From positions 4,702 to 68,701 of the forward strand of contig CAZLWX010000006.1 in assembly GCA_964563295.1 (NCBI GenBank): a DNA stretch of 64,000 bases, read 5' to 3'. Below the pieces are notes generated by a model. That model did not search any database, had not been told where the DNA came from, and worked only from the letters and a program-made list of their open reading frames with translations. The first letter of the stretch is position 1. Every line of letters begins with the position of its first letter. The stretch comes from Chryseosolibacter sp964563295. Lineage in GTDB: Bacteria > Bacteroidota > Bacteroidia > Cytophagales > Cyclobacteriaceae. The position numbers and the translations under genes are program-made. Positions 18,056 to 28,605 of the stretch are shown in pieces.

Positions 18056-18078
18056 GTTATGTTCTTTTGATTTGCGGC

Positions 18079-18086
18079 CAAAAATA
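18079..18086 (-). promoter_or_regulatory. Putative -7 promoter box for gcvH-lipA
   Basis: The minus strand reads TATTTTTG, an exact TAnnTTTG match, 23 bases before the gcvH ATG and within the 104-base spacer after sprA. No -33 TTTG at normal spacing was seen. Confidence 0.42.
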
Positions 18087-18159
18087 ACGAAAATCTGCGG
18101 ACTGGCGACTAAGAAAAAATTCGATTATAGATCTTCAACTATGGACAGCGGTACGGAAC

Positions 18160-21100
18160 CTACTGGGCCAGGCTGAACCTCACCTGGACACCGAAACGCG
18201 TGGTGGACCGGGGATACGAATTTGTTATCAAGGGCTCGTTAATGTTGCGTTCGAAATAGGCTTGCAGAGTGAGCTTCTGGTTCACGACATAACTTATATT
18301 TGGTCGAAGCTGGAAGTTGATATTTCCGTTGGTGATGTTGTTCTTTCCACCAATTTTCCGCTGAATTGTCTTGCTGTCGCTGACGGTCGCATTAAGCCGG
18401 AAGGTGACGTCGTTCTTGAGCACAATCGTCCTGCCCTGGGCGCGGAATGGGAGCTTCAGGTTGTTTTTTGTGTACCCGAGCTGAAAAGAAATATCCTTGC
18501 TATTTAACTCGGAAATCTGTGCGTTGGGAATGTTGAGCACCAGGTCGCGCTTAGTTTTATAATCAGCGCGCACTTCCAGGCGATTCTTCGTGCGTACGTT
18601 GATACCAATAAGTGGGCTAAATTGCTCTGACAGCATGACCTGGCTGATGACGTATACCGGTATAAACTGCCCCTCGTCATTAAAGCCTCCGAAATAGTCG
18701 TTGTTGTAGTCTTCAATCGGCCTGTCAATAGCCACCTGCGACTGGTCGGTAAACTCGAGAGAGTTCGAGTAGTTCATAACTGAGTAGCTAGACTGATAGG
18801 CATGGGAAATCGTGACGGATTGAAATATGTCTTTGAGCCCCTCAAGCTTGCTCAGGCCGTTGTAATCCACTCTCCAATTGGGCAGGGGCAATCTCGGGAA
18901 GGGGCTAAGGTTGACAGTGTTGGCATCTCTGCCTGTGTAAGCGGCGATGAATGCCGGGATCAGCATATCTTGAACGGTATCAACTTCCTGGGTGCCGATG
19001 ATGTTCTTGAAACGTCCGTGAATAATGCCGAGATTTTCTTCGAACCGCTTGAACACTTCTGAGGATTCATTGTCGTTTGTCGGATCGAAGGCGGTATTAA
19101 TCGCCATGTAGGAGATCTTGTAGGTTCCGCTTCTGTTAGGATTCAGCGATTGGAACGCGTACTCAAGTGGATTTCCGGGGATACCATCGTCGATCGAGTC
19201 GTAACGAAAAATTTCCTGGAAGACTGAGGTGCCTTCTTTCTTGAGATCGAGCTGAATCACGAAGTCGGGGGACGGCTCAACTTTTGCCCGCAATGTTAGC
19301 ACTTCGTTCCTCAGTTGCTGGAATGGCCGCGTAAGTGAGGTCGTCTTGGTGAGCCAATTGTTTTGGGCCATCTCATGTCTGATCTCCGGATCTTGTCCGC
19401 CAAAAACGAATGACCAACCTGGAGACTTCCAGTCTTCGTCCATCCCCAGGAATTTTGGAGACTGCGTAAACCCTGGAAGGATCGTACCCTGTGTCAGGTT
19501 GTAGCTGCCATTGATGGAACGCAGTGACATCAGCAGACGGAAGAAGCCTTTTACAAGTCCAGGAGCCGATTTGACAGTGTCCGGTGGAGGCGATGCGGCG
19601 GGACGACCGGGCTGTCGGGCGGGGGCAACCGGACGTGGCGGCGTATTCAGTTCCTTAAGGAATTTCACTTTGTTGTAAAGTCCAACCAGATCAATCTTTC
19701 CGGTGAAGCTGTGATCGCGATTGTTCTGAATGGTGTGGCGAAAGTCGAGGCTGTCAGGGATATCCTGAAGGTTTCTTTCCCGCGCGAAATCGTCAGGAAT
19801 GTTTACGGGCCCCGCCTGCCAGTTGTAGCCGGCCTGGTAACGGTAATCTGCACCAAGCCAATCTGTAATCGGGAATTTGTCAAGAGGCAATGTGTAGTTC
19901 ACCGTTACCGACTGGTCGAAATTCTTCATGCGGCCAAGGTCCTTGAAGTTGTTTATTACGCTATCCTTTTTGGCCTGCGTGTCGAGATCTCCGGCGGGCT
20001 CATCGATGATCGCATTTGCGCGTGCGCTGTATTCAAATGAAAGCCCCCGTGATAAATTCCAGCGCATGTTGTACTGCCTGTTAAAAGTAAAATACTTGAG
20101 GTAGTTCGGCTTATCGAGCGATCCGAACGAATTCCTGTACGTTTTCTTCTCAAAAGACCGGTCAACGTCGGCCCGAACCGAAAGACTGGAGGGGAGTAAA
20201 CTCAGGTTGAATTCCTTTATAAACTTCAAGTATGGTGAACTCAAGGCTTTGGAATTCTTGAATGGCTCGATGCCGGTTTCTTTTGGCGAAAAATTATAGG
20301 CAACTGATCCGCGATATTGTTTCAACAAGTTTTCCTTCGTGAAAAAATTCGTTTGCAAGGCTTCGCTGAAGGAATAGCTGAAGGCGAAGTTCTCGATGTC
20401 GTAGAGATGTGATCGGGCATCGGGCTTAACCTTTGTTTTTCGAACGTTCACAAAGTTCAAACTTCGTCGCACAGTCTTGTCCTGAACCAGTTTTCGGTAG
20501 CTTTCAGGGCCATCGACACCAGTAAACGTGTCATCGATTCGGGTGTCGGGGTTTGCGGGATCGTAGAGTGGGTTGATGGTGGTGTTCTCGTAGCTCACGA
20601 ACATTGGAAGCTTAATGCCCGTGTTCCCGGGCAGGAGTTTATCGACATTCACGTTAGCGGAAACGTCGTAGGCAGTAGTTTCCTCACGCGTGCGCTCTCC
20701 GATCTTTGAGCTTACACTTCCGAAGCCGAAAGTCGTGTGACGCAATGCACCGGTCACCGTAGCAAAGTCTGCCAGGCGGGCACTCAATGTAGTGCTCACG
20801 GCCCATCCCGGCGTCCGGTTGAAGTCGGTCACCCGGAGTTCGTTTGCCCAGATGCATACAGAATGTGCCCGCTGGTCATCGCTTCTTGGATTTCGCACGC
20901 CAATCATCATCAACTGCACACTGGAAAGATCTGGCCTCCCGACGATCCGAATGAGATGCCTGCCCACTTGCCGGGGACCCTCACGCGGGAATGCCTCCGT
21001 GATAGGAAGACCTGTCGCGTCTCTCTGGGATTTCAATTTGTAGAGCTCGTTCAGATCCAGGTCGATCTCATTTTCCGCGGGCCATACTTCCCGCGCGTCT

Positions 21101-24100
21101 GGATCTCGAATTGCCGGGTCGGATTTGACAAGGGGAATGGAAATCTCGTAGTAGTTATCGGTGAAGTCCGTTCCGAGCCGCAGGAATCCGTACAAGGCTC
21201 CGTCTTCTGACTCTGTGTTCGCGTGAAAGAACATTTTGATCCTGCCGTAGTTGAAAAGGTCCATTCCGACATTCTTGAAGATGGCGCGGGCATCACCATC
21301 CTGCAAGTTGTCAATGCAAACCTGCACAGCCTGTTCGTTGAGCTGTCGCGAAATCGATGAGGTGTTGTCGCGATCGCGACGCACGCCAGGTGGTATCCGG
21401 TATGGCGATGTCGGGCTATTCGGCTCCCAGGCCCCGTTCTCTTCCAGGTTCACGACCGAAACCGTGAAGTCGTTGAAATCCTTTTCTTCGTCCGGCTCGA
21501 ACCCGCCACCGCGAAGATCGGCCTGGTATCTTCTCCACCTACTGCCGATCATCCTGAAGTTCGCCATCCGCAGTACAACCGGTTGGGAGAATCCGGTCAG
21601 CAACATGCGTACATATTTGATCGATTTAAACCCACTGATGTTGCCAACTTTGTCCTCAAATTCGCGAACGGGAATCCGGTAGAGATACCAACTGACTTTT
21701 TCACCGGGTACATTGTCGGGAAACGTCTCTATCTTGTCCACGATATATTCCTGGCCTACTTGCAGGCCCGGCTTGAGGTCGATATCGTACTCGTAATATT
21801 CTTCCAGTTCGCTCAACGTGTTATCGGCATTGAGGTCTTCGTTGTCCGGCGTCTGTGTCGCCGCCCTGGCGATGGCCTGGTCACCGGTGTTGATGGGCGA
21901 GTTCCCATCCATGCCATTGAAGTTTTTGTAACGCTCCAGAATCTTTGCATCGCGTTCGTCGAGATCTGAGCCGAAGAAGTATCGGAAATTGTCGCCAGAA
22001 GGGTCATTTAAAACCACTTCTCTGGCTTGTGGGTTGAGCTGATCGATGAAATTCTGGAAGAAACTGGCCTCACCGGCATCACCGAGTCCGTCAAGCCCCA
22101 CATCCTGATTGTCGCGGGCGCCAGCGTCATTGGCAAAGGCGTTGGTGAGATACTGCTCGGTCGTCACGTAGCCCCACGCATTGGACGTGGCACCGACCGA
22201 CTGATTCCCATCAGGAGGAAGTCCGTTCTCGAACGCGTGTTTTGAGTCGCGTGCAACGTCCTCGGAAATACTCCCGAGCTGAAAAATAACCCGTCCGCCG
22301 GTGGTGTTGTGATCGTTGAACGTTCCGTCGATGATCTTACCATTCTCGGATTCGATAAACGGATCCAGCAACCAAAACTCGATGTATTCGATGTTGGCCT
22401 TGTCAAAGTCGACTTCAGTGCGGATGGCGGTGGTTATTCCCGCCCAGTTGGCCTTGGGATCGGTGCCCAGAAATCCGTTGTTATCGATATTGGGATTATA
22501 GTTGTAGGGCCCTCGTTCGCGCGGGTAATAGGCAACGTCGAAAACGGGTTGAAAGAAATATCCCTGTGGTCGCTGAAAGAATGGAAAAATCTCCTCGGGC
22601 TTTACCGGACGGACGTAATGGTTCTGCAGATCGCGCTCGGAGATGTTTTTCGGTTTGAATGGTCCGGTTTCGCGATAGAATTGATTGTCAATCTGGTACC
22701 AGGCCAGCTTGGCCCGCCCGTACCCCAGGGAAAGGTCATTGATGCCTGCGCTTGTCGGATTAAAGCGAGCGTCATGATAGGGAGTAGCGGCCAGCTTCCA
22801 TCCCTGCGGAGTCATCAGGGAATAGGGCGTAGCGGTGTTTTCAAAATCGTCGACGTAAGCTGTGCCTTCGCCGTCAATAATGTTTGATGTGCCCGGAAGC
22901 AGTTGTGCAAATTCACCCGAAAGATTGAATGAGGACTGCTCCTTTGTTTGCAGGATCGGAATGGCATCGATCAGCCTGGTGATCAGCCTGCTCTCTTTAC
23001 GGATGTTGAAATCCAGTCCGTACTGCATATTGCGGGCCGGCTCAGTGCCGATTTGGTTGCGACTGATTAAAGGCCGCTCATTATAGTAAAGGAACGTCGA
23101 GCCGAAGTTCACATCCTCGTTCAGGACATAATCGAAGCGCGTGCCCACCAGGCTGCGTGTCTGAAAAGCGAATGGATCGGATTGCTCGTATTGAACACTG
23201 ATGTTCTTTCCCGAACTGAGCACGCTTTCATTGAGGATGGTGACTTTCCCGAAAGTGTAATCGACGGTGTAGTCGGTTCCTTCCTGCAACGGCATTCCTC
23301 CCGCGAAGATCTTCACGGAATTTTGGGAGACTCCGAATCCCGGTATCAGGATCTCGCGTGAGGACCCGGCATTGTATTGACCTACAATAAAGAATTTGTT
23401 CTTGGTCGCGAATAGTTCGGCATCGGCCTTGGTCGTGCGGTAGAGTGTGTCGTACGAGTATTTTTGAATGAGGAAATCTTCATTGGGCTGGTTTTCGAAA
23501 GCTTCGCGCACGGCTTCCCTGAACGGTTCGAGGTATGGAAATATAATCAGGCCGGTCTGGGTGTTGATCGTGATACCCTCCACGAAATCGAAGTTCCCAT
23601 CGCGCTGCGGGTCGTTCACGGGATTTAGTTTATCCAACCCGAATATTTCGATGAGTTGTCGTTCACGCAGGGTGCTCGAGCCTTCCTGCAGCTGAGGGTT
23701 GTCAATGCCGGTACGGTCGTCGCGGTAGATGATGCGTAATTGAAAGCCCTCACGCGAAAGCTGGTTGACGTTCAGGTTGTAAATATTCTTCATCATCAGC
23801 TCCCATGTAGGGATCACGCGGTCCTGCTCGTCACGAATGGCAATCTTGCGCGGACGAAGGAGCTTGAGGAAAATGACGTCCTCATCTTTCAGGTTGGTGT
23901 AGTCTTCCGACAGCTCGCCTACCTTATGGGCGCCGCGTCCATCAGTGTACTCGTAAGCGACAGCAAGGGCTTCATCATTCTGAAGTTTACGCGTAAGGGT
24001 GATGTATCCCAACTGGGGATGGAAGGTGAATTCTGTGGGATTCAATTTCCTGGCACGTGTTATCTTTTCAAAATCGATACCATCGGTCATGCCATTGCTG

Positions 24101-25368
24101 CCATAAGCCACATTCACCAGGTAGTTGTTAATGTTGTCGGGATTTCTCTCGCCGCCGGATTCAAGTTCGAGCAATTCGCTCAAATCGTTGGCATCATTGT
24201 CGTTCGGGCCCGGTTGCCGCGCTCCGACACGGGGGTTGTAAACTCTTCGGCCTTCTCCAAGATCCATTAGACCGACAACGTTGCGAAGAGTCTGCGTGTC
24301 ATTGTTACGGTTAAGAATATATACTTCGACGCGGGTAATGTTGATGCCCGAGTTAATCTGCGGCAGGTTGGCAATCCATCGGCGATAGTTATCGCGGAAG
24401 AAGTGGCCTAAAAAAAAATGCCGGTTTTCGTCGTAGTTTGAAGCAACGATTTCGAACGGACGGCCCTGACCTTTCCCGCCGCCGGGTATCTCGATGGATT
24501 CAACCTTGCCGCGCTGAGTCGAGGCAATGGCTGTGACATTCAGTTTTCCAAACTGCATCTGAGCCTTCAGGCCGAACAGATTCTGCGCACCCTGGATCAG
24601 CGTATTATTTAGTGGAAGGCTGACATTTCCGATTTCAAGCTTTTGCAAGATGTCTTCCTTGAACCCGGTGTACTCGACTTTCATATTGTTCTGGAAGTCG
24701 AAGGAGTTGTTGTTGTCAAAATTGGCCAGGACAGCCAGCTTTTCTCCGACTTTCCCGATGACATTCATATTTATTTGCTGGTCGAACTCAAAGCCGCCAT
24801 TGCGTTGTTGGCGTATCGGAATGGCGGGGTTGCTGATCTTCTGAAAGGAGCCTCCAAAGTCAAGCGTTACAAATCCACGCGGTACTAATTCGACATAGCT
24901 TCCTCCGAAGATTCGGTCCAGTACCGGACTGATATATATTTTAGGTGTAAAGCCTCTGCCGGAGACGGCACTTTCTCCATCCATCGCGCGCGATCGGTTC
25001 TGCCAATATGATTTAAGGATTTGTCGGTCCTGGTATTTTTTGAACTCTTCGAACGACATACTCGTAGTCGGCCGGTAATAAAGGTCGCCGATTTTTTCGT
25101 AGATCGTGTAGTTCAGCGCCGTGTCGATCTCAACGTCAAGCTTGAGTTGATTGGGGTCTTTAAGAAAAAGCGGTGATTGAGTAGTCGTGTTCGAGAAAGG
25201 GTCGCCGTAACGGTCAGAGGGACGGTAGGTTGGCCTGCGGGTAGGTTCGTAGCGCGTCGAATCGATCTGGCCGTACACGCCATCGGGCAGCACCACAAAG
25301 AACAGCCATGCCACTACCAGACGGCCCGGTATGAGAGCAATGTAATTCTTGCGAGTAGTGATAGCCAA
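18160..25368 (-). CDS. sprA: SprA/Sov, type IX secretion outer-membrane translocon
   Basis: SprA forms the very large outer-membrane beta-barrel through which T9SS cargo and gliding adhesins leave the cell. The 2402-residue length matches the family (about 2300-2500). Near the N-terminus a hydrophobic segment (about 11-33, ending GVYGQ) looks like a signal peptide. Conserved-looking regions include SGRGFTPKIYISPVLDRIFG (about 136-155) and the barrel end RFGVQVRFSLAQ, with a terminal aromatic/hydrophobic pattern. The likely start is TTG at 25368, since a TGA stop lies immediately upstream in frame and there is no early ATG. It follows ruvA by 96 bases and maeB beyond that. gcvH lies downstream. 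A T9SS-tailed cargo gene occurs at 38956. Confidence 0.96.
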   Translation of the reverse strand: MAITTRKNYIALIPGRLVVAWLFFVVLPDGVYGQIDSTRYEPTRRPTYRPSDRYGDPFSNTTTQSPLFLKDPNQLKLDVEIDTALNYTIYEKIGDLYYRPTTSMSFEEFKKYQDRQILKSYWQNRSRAMDGESAVSGRGFTPKIYISPVLDRIFGGSYVELVPRGFVTLDFGGSFQKISNPAIPIRQQRNGGFEFDQQINMNVIGKVGEKLAVLANFDNNNSFDFQNNMKVEYTGFKEDILQKLEIGNVSLPLNNTLIQGAQNLFGLKAQMQFGKLNVTAIASTQRGKVESIEIPGGGKGQGRPFEIVASNYDENRHFFLGHFFRDNYRRWIANLPQINSGINITRVEVYILNRNNDTQTLRNVVGLMDLGEGRRVYNPRVGARQPGPNDNDANDLSELLELESGGERNPDNINNYLVNVAYGSNGMTDGIDFEKITRARKLNPTEFTFHPQLGYITLTRKLQNDEALAVAYEYTDGRGAHKVGELSEDYTNLKDEDVIFLKLLRPRKIAIRDEQDRVIPTWELMMKNIYNLNVNQLSREGFQLRIIYRDDRTGIDNPQLQEGSSTLRERQLIEIFGLDKLNPVNDPQRDGNFDFVEGITINTQTGLIIFPYLEPFREAVREAFENQPNEDFLIQKYSYDTLYRTTKADAELFATKNKFFIVGQYNAGSSREILIPGFGVSQNSVKIFAGGMPLQEGTDYTVDYTFGKVTILNESVLSSGKNISVQYEQSDPFAFQTRSLVGTRFDYVLNEDVNFGSTFLYYNERPLISRNQIGTEPARNMQYGLDFNIRKESRLITRLIDAIPILQTKEQSSFNLSGEFAQLLPGTSNIIDGEGTAYVDDFENTATPYSLMTPQGWKLAATPYHDARFNPTSAGINDLSLGYGRAKLAWYQIDNQFYRETGPFKPKNISERDLQNHYVRPVKPEEIFPFFQRPQGYFFQPVFDVAYYPRERGPYNYNPNIDNNGFLGTDPKANWAGITTAIRTEVDFDKANIEYIEFWLLDPFIESENGKIIDGTFNDHNTTGGRVIFQLGSISEDVARDSKHAFENGLPPDGNQSVGATSNAWGYVTTEQYLTNAFANDAGARDNQDVGLDGLGDAGEASFFQNFIDQLNPQAREVVLNDPSGDNFRYFFGSDLDERDAKILERYKNFNGMDGNSPINTGDQAIARAATQTPDNEDLNADNTLSELEEYYEYDIDLKPGLQVGQEYIVDKIETFPDNVPGEKVSWYLYRIPVREFEDKVGNISGFKSIKYVRMLLTGFSQPVVLRMANFRMIGSRWRRYQADLRGGGFEPDEEKDFNDFTVSVVNLEENGAWEPNSPTSPYRIPPGVRRDRDNTSSISRQLNEQAVQVCIDNLQDGDARAIFKNVGMDLFNYGRIKMFFHANTESEDGALYGFLRLGTDFTDNYYEISIPLVKSDPAIRDPDAREVWPAENEIDLDLNELYKLKSQRDATGLPITEAFPREGPRQVGRHLIRIVGRPDLSSVQLMMIGVRNPRSDDQRAHSVCIWANELRVTDFNRTPGWAVSTTLSARLADFATVTGALRHTTFGFGSVSSKIGERTREETTAYDVSANVNVDKLLPGNTGIKLPMFVSYENTTINPLYDPANPDTRIDDTFTGVDGPESYRKLVQDKTVRRSLNFVNVRKTKVKPDARSHLYDIENFAFSYSFSEALQTNFFTKENLLKQYRGSVAYNFSPKETGIEPFKNSKALSSPYLKFIKEFNLSLLPSSLSVRADVDRSFEKKTYRNSFGSLDKPNYLKYFTFNRQYNMRWNLSRGLSFEYSARANAIIDEPAGDLDTQAKKDSVINNFKDLGRMKNFDQSVTVNYTLPLDKFPITDWLGADYRYQAGYNWQAGPVNIPDDFARERNLQDIPDSLDFRHTIQNNRDHSFTGKIDLVGLYNKVKFLKELNTPPRPVAPARQPGRPAASPPPDTVKSAPGLVKGFFRLLMSLRSINGSYNLTQGTILPGFTQSPKFLGMDEDWKSPGWSFVFGGQDPEIRHEMAQNNWLTKTTSLTRPFQQLRNEVLTLRAKVEPSPDFVIQLDLKKEGTSVFQEIFRYDSIDDGIPGNPLEYAFQSLNPNRSGTYKISYMAINTAFDPTNDNESSEVFKRFEENLGIIHGRFKNIIGTQEVDTVQDMLIPAFIAAYTGRDANTVNLSPFPRLPLPNWRVDYNGLSKLEGLKDIFQSVTISHAYQSSYSVMNYSNSLEFTDQSQVAIDRPIEDYNNDYFGGFNDEGQFIPVYVISQVMLSEQFSPLIGINVRTKNRLEVRADYKTKRDLVLNIPNAQISELNSKDISFQLGYTKNNLKLPFRAQGRTIVLKNDVTFRLNATVSDSKTIQRKIGGKNNITNGNINFQLRPNISYVVNQKLTLQAYFERNINEPLITNSYPRSTTRFGVQVRFSLAQ

Positions 25369-25464
25369 TCAATTCCTGTTTATCAACGTGATGGTGTGCC
25401 TCGGATCCACGCGCCGCCCTGTGAGTTGCTTTCTGCACGCCATCTAAAATAACCAATCAAGCCA

Positions 25465-26058
25465 TCATGCGTTCTTCAGCGCTTGCTTAACCAAATCTTC
25501 CAAGGTAATGGTATTTCCTGAGTTTTTCAGGACGGTATCAATACTTTTCTCAGCCACTGGTTTAGGTAAGCCAAGGGTAAGTAGTGCAGATAACGCTTCC
25601 CGGCGCAAGGTATTGTGTGGTCCTGCGGAAACTGTTGGCTGGGCCTCTTCCCAGGTCTCTTTTCTAAGCTTGTCTTTCAGGTCGATGATCACGCGTTGCG
25701 CTGTTTTCGCACCGATGCCTTTGATGGCCTGGAGGGCAGCGATGTTCTCCTGCACGATCGCGGTCTTGAGTTCCTGCGTGTTCATGTACGAGAGCATCAC
25801 GATGGCGGTGCCGGGCCCGATCCCATTAACCGAGATCAATTGTTGAAAGAGTCGCTTCTCCGCTTCACTGGCGAACCCGAAAAGTAAGTGGGCGTCTTCG
25901 CGAATCGCCAGGTGAGTGAATAACTGAATGTTTTCCTGATCTTTTACTTCAGAAAATGTCTGAAGGGAAATTTGCACATGGTAACCGACTCCATTGACTT
26001 CGATAATGACGTATGTAGGGTCCTTGTGCGCAAGCCGGCCTTTCAAATATCCAATCAT
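25465..26058 (-). CDS. ruvA: Holliday junction DNA helicase subunit RuvA
   Basis: RuvA binds four-way junctions and loads RuvB for branch migration. The 197-residue protein begins MIGYLKGRLAHKDPTYVIIE (OB-fold domain I). Two helix-hairpin-helix motifs follow (LISVNGIGPGTAIVML and LQAIKGIGAKTAQRVIIDLK), then a C-terminal RuvB-binding domain (about 150-197). It sits 23 bases after maeB and 96 bases before sprA. Its function is unrelated to either, but to my knowledge the order maeB-ruvA-sprA is shared by other Bacteroidota. Confidence 0.96.
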   Translation of the reverse strand: MIGYLKGRLAHKDPTYVIIEVNGVGYHVQISLQTFSEVKDQENIQLFTHLAIREDAHLLFGFASEAEKRLFQQLISVNGIGPGTAIVMLSYMNTQELKTAIVQENIAALQAIKGIGAKTAQRVIIDLKDKLRKETWEEAQPTVSAGPHNTLRREALSALLTLGLPKPVAEKSIDTVLKNSGNTITLEDLVKQALKNA

Positions 26059-26081
26059 AGTGGCTGAACGTCAAGATTGTA

Positions 26082-28361
26082 CTACAAGTGGTCGTTTTGT
26101 TCATGCAGCTGAGCATCGACGACAGCAATTGCCGCCATGTTTACAATCTGCCGTATTGAGCTTCCGAGCTGAAGAATGTGCACCGGCTTCTTCATGCCGA
26201 GCAATATAGGACCAATGGCTTCGGCACCTCCGATCTCCATCAGAAGTTTGTAGGCGATGTTGCCGGACGACAGATTCGGAAATATCAGCGTGTTGGCGCC
26301 GTCCCTGGCCAGGGCACTGAACGGATAGGTCTCTTGTTGAATCTCCGTGTCCAACGCCACATTGGCCTGAATATCACCTTCCACAATTAATGTCGGATCT
26401 TTTTTGCGTGCCAGCTGAACCGCCAACCGCGTCTTGTCGGGTACGTCGCCCTTCGAGGAACCGAAATTGGAATATGATAAAACTGCCATCCTCGGCTCGA
26501 TATCAAAAAACTTGACGCCCCGGGCTGTAAGCTCGATTATTTGTGCAAGTTCCTCGGCGTTCGGGTCGAGGTTGACGGTGGTGTCTGAGAAAAAGTACGT
26601 ACCCCGCTTATTCATGATGATATACATTCCTGCCACACGGCTCACGCCCTCTGCCACACCAATCACCTGGAGCGCGGGTGAGATCGTTTTAGGATAGTCC
26701 TTTGTCAAACCCGACACCAGTGCGTCGGCATCACCGAGTTCAACCATCATCGAACCATAGTAGTTACGCTCACGCATCAGTCGCAGGCAATCGAGATAGG
26801 TGCTTCCCTTTCGCTGTCGCTTCTTGTACAATATCTCCGCGTAACGTTCCACCGTGGCGTTTTCCTCGCGCGGATAATATATCGGACAGTCGTGAAGATC
26901 AAGTTTATGTTCCTCGATCAATTGCAGGATTTCCACTTTGTTTCCGAGTAATATCGGGTGAGCGATTCCTTCATCTTTAAGGACTTGTGCCGCTTTCAGA
27001 ATTTTTGGATGATTTGCTTCGGCGAATACTACGCGTTTCGGATTTTTCTTCGCCCGGTCGATGATACGCGACATCAGCTTCTGGTCAATGCCGATCCTTT
27101 TTTGCAGGTCGTTATTGTAGGCGCCCCAGTCGGTGATGGGATTTCGGGCCAGGCCTGAGTCCATTGCTGCCTTTGCCACAGCGGGGGAGACTGTCGTAAT
27201 CAGCCGCGGATCGAGCGGCTTGGGGATGAGGTATTCGGGGCCAAACTTTAGTTTGTCGGCTCCATAGGCTTTCACAACCATGTCCGGCACGGGCTCCTTG
27301 GCAAGGTCAGCCAGGGCGTGAACTGCGGCGAGCTTCATAGCCTCATTGATCTCTGTCGCCCGCACATCGAGTGCGCCGCGGAAGATATAGGGAAAGCCGA
27401 GAACATTATTCACCTGGTTCGGATGATCCGAACGGCCCGTGGCGAGAATAGCATCGCTCCTCGTTGAGCGGGCGAGATGATAGTCGATCTCTGGATCGGG
27501 GTTCGCCAGCGCAAATACGATTGGACTTTTGGCCATCGAATTCAAGTGCTCGGGGGTCATGGCATTGGCAACAGAGAGTCCGACAAACACGTCAGCACCC
27601 TTCAAAGCTTCTTGAAGGGTGGAGATGTTTCGGTCCGTTACAAACTGTTTCTTTATCTCGTCGAGGTTCTCACGTTTCGTGTTCAAGACGCCCTTGCTAT
27701 CACACATCACAATATTTTCTTTCCTTGCTCCGAGCGCGATGTACAGTTTCGTACAACTGACGGCGGCGGCGCCAGCCCCGTTTACAACGATCTTGATCTT
27801 CTCAATCTTTTTGCCGGTGATTTCAAGAGCATTCAGCAGGGCCGCACTGGATATAATCGCGGTGCCGTGCTGATCGTCATGCATGACAGGGATGTTCATT
27901 TTTTCCCGCAACACGGTTTCGATCTTGAAACATTCGGGAGCTTTGATGTCTTCGAGGTTGATACCGCCGAAAGTTGGTTCCAGCGCAGCGACAATCTTGA
28001 TCAGCGCATCGGGATCCTTCTCATCGACTTCGATATCGAAGCTGTCGATTCCCGCATACTTCTTGAACAAAACCGCTTTGCCTTCCATCACCGGCTTTGC
28101 CGCGTGGGGACCGATGTTGCCTAACCCCAGAACGGCAGTTCCATTGCTGATAACAGCGACGAGGTTCCCTTTCGAGGTGTATTTGTAGACGTCCTCTACA
28201 TTGGCGGCGATCTCCTTGCACGGTTCGGCCACGCCAGGGGAATATGCCAGCGCCAGGTCCATTTGCGAAGTCAGTACTTTGGTCGGCACGACCTCGATCT
28301 TTCCGGGCTGGCCTTGCATATGATAATTGAGAGCCGCTTCCTTTCTGATTTTTATAGACAT
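26082..28361 (-). CDS. maeB: NADP-dependent malic enzyme with C-terminal phosphotransacetylase-like domain
   Basis: It oxidatively decarboxylates malate to pyruvate, supplying NADPH. Residues about 1-425 form the malic enzyme domain, with catalytic Tyr in LNYHMQG, the region GLGNIGPHAAKPVMEGK, and metal ligands in EDIKAPECF. The NAD(P)-binding part is VVNGAGAAAVSC. Residues about 430-759 are a PTA-like domain that is regulatory in characterised MaeB proteins. The 759-residue length is standard for this fusion. A TAACTTTG promoter box lies 19 bases upstream, so maeB probably leads the maeB-ruvA-sprA unit. Confidence 0.96.
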   Translation of the reverse strand: MSIKIRKEAALNYHMQGQPGKIEVVPTKVLTSQMDLALAYSPGVAEPCKEIAANVEDVYKYTSKGNLVAVISNGTAVLGLGNIGPHAAKPVMEGKAVLFKKYAGIDSFDIEVDEKDPDALIKIVAALEPTFGGINLEDIKAPECFKIETVLREKMNIPVMHDDQHGTAIISSAALLNALEITGKKIEKIKIVVNGAGAAAVSCTKLYIALGARKENIVMCDSKGVLNTKRENLDEIKKQFVTDRNISTLQEALKGADVFVGLSVANAMTPEHLNSMAKSPIVFALANPDPEIDYHLARSTRSDAILATGRSDHPNQVNNVLGFPYIFRGALDVRATEINEAMKLAAVHALADLAKEPVPDMVVKAYGADKLKFGPEYLIPKPLDPRLITTVSPAVAKAAMDSGLARNPITDWGAYNNDLQKRIGIDQKLMSRIIDRAKKNPKRVVFAEANHPKILKAAQVLKDEGIAHPILLGNKVEILQLIEEHKLDLHDCPIYYPREENATVERYAEILYKKRQRKGSTYLDCLRLMRERNYYGSMMVELGDADALVSGLTKDYPKTISPALQVIGVAEGVSRVAGMYIIMNKRGTYFFSDTTVNLDPNAEELAQIIELTARGVKFFDIEPRMAVLSYSNFGSSKGDVPDKTRLAVQLARKKDPTLIVEGDIQANVALDTEIQQETYPFSALARDGANTLIFPNLSSGNIAYKLLMEIGGAEAIGPILLGMKKPVHILQLGSSIRQIVNMAAIAVVDAQLHEQNDHL

Positions 28362-28380
28362 GTAGGGGGATTTAAGGTGT

Positions 28381-28388
28381 CAAAGTTA
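28381..28388 (-). promoter_or_regulatory. Putative -7 promoter box for maeB-ruvA-sprA
   Basis: The minus strand reads TAACTTTG, an exact TAnnTTTG match, 19 bases before the maeB ATG. The rest of the 244-base spacer (to 28605) contains only a short hairpin (CAAGCG/CGCTTG at 28571-28588) near the mltD end and no gene. Confidence 0.45.
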
Positions 28389-28605
28389 ACAATCGACGGA
28401 TAACTTTCCAGAGAAGCAAGAGCGGGCTGACTTCGGGCGTAAATCTAGTTATGCCTAAAAAACGAAAAATCCTAATAGTCAAACTGAATGCGCAGGATTA
28501 ATCAAGAAGATGCTAAAATTTCTTAACCCTGGCCGGGACGGCCGGTGATCGTTGCTTGTTTTTCAATTTTCAAGCGAAGACACGCTTGCGCGGGGAACCT
28601 CCTGA

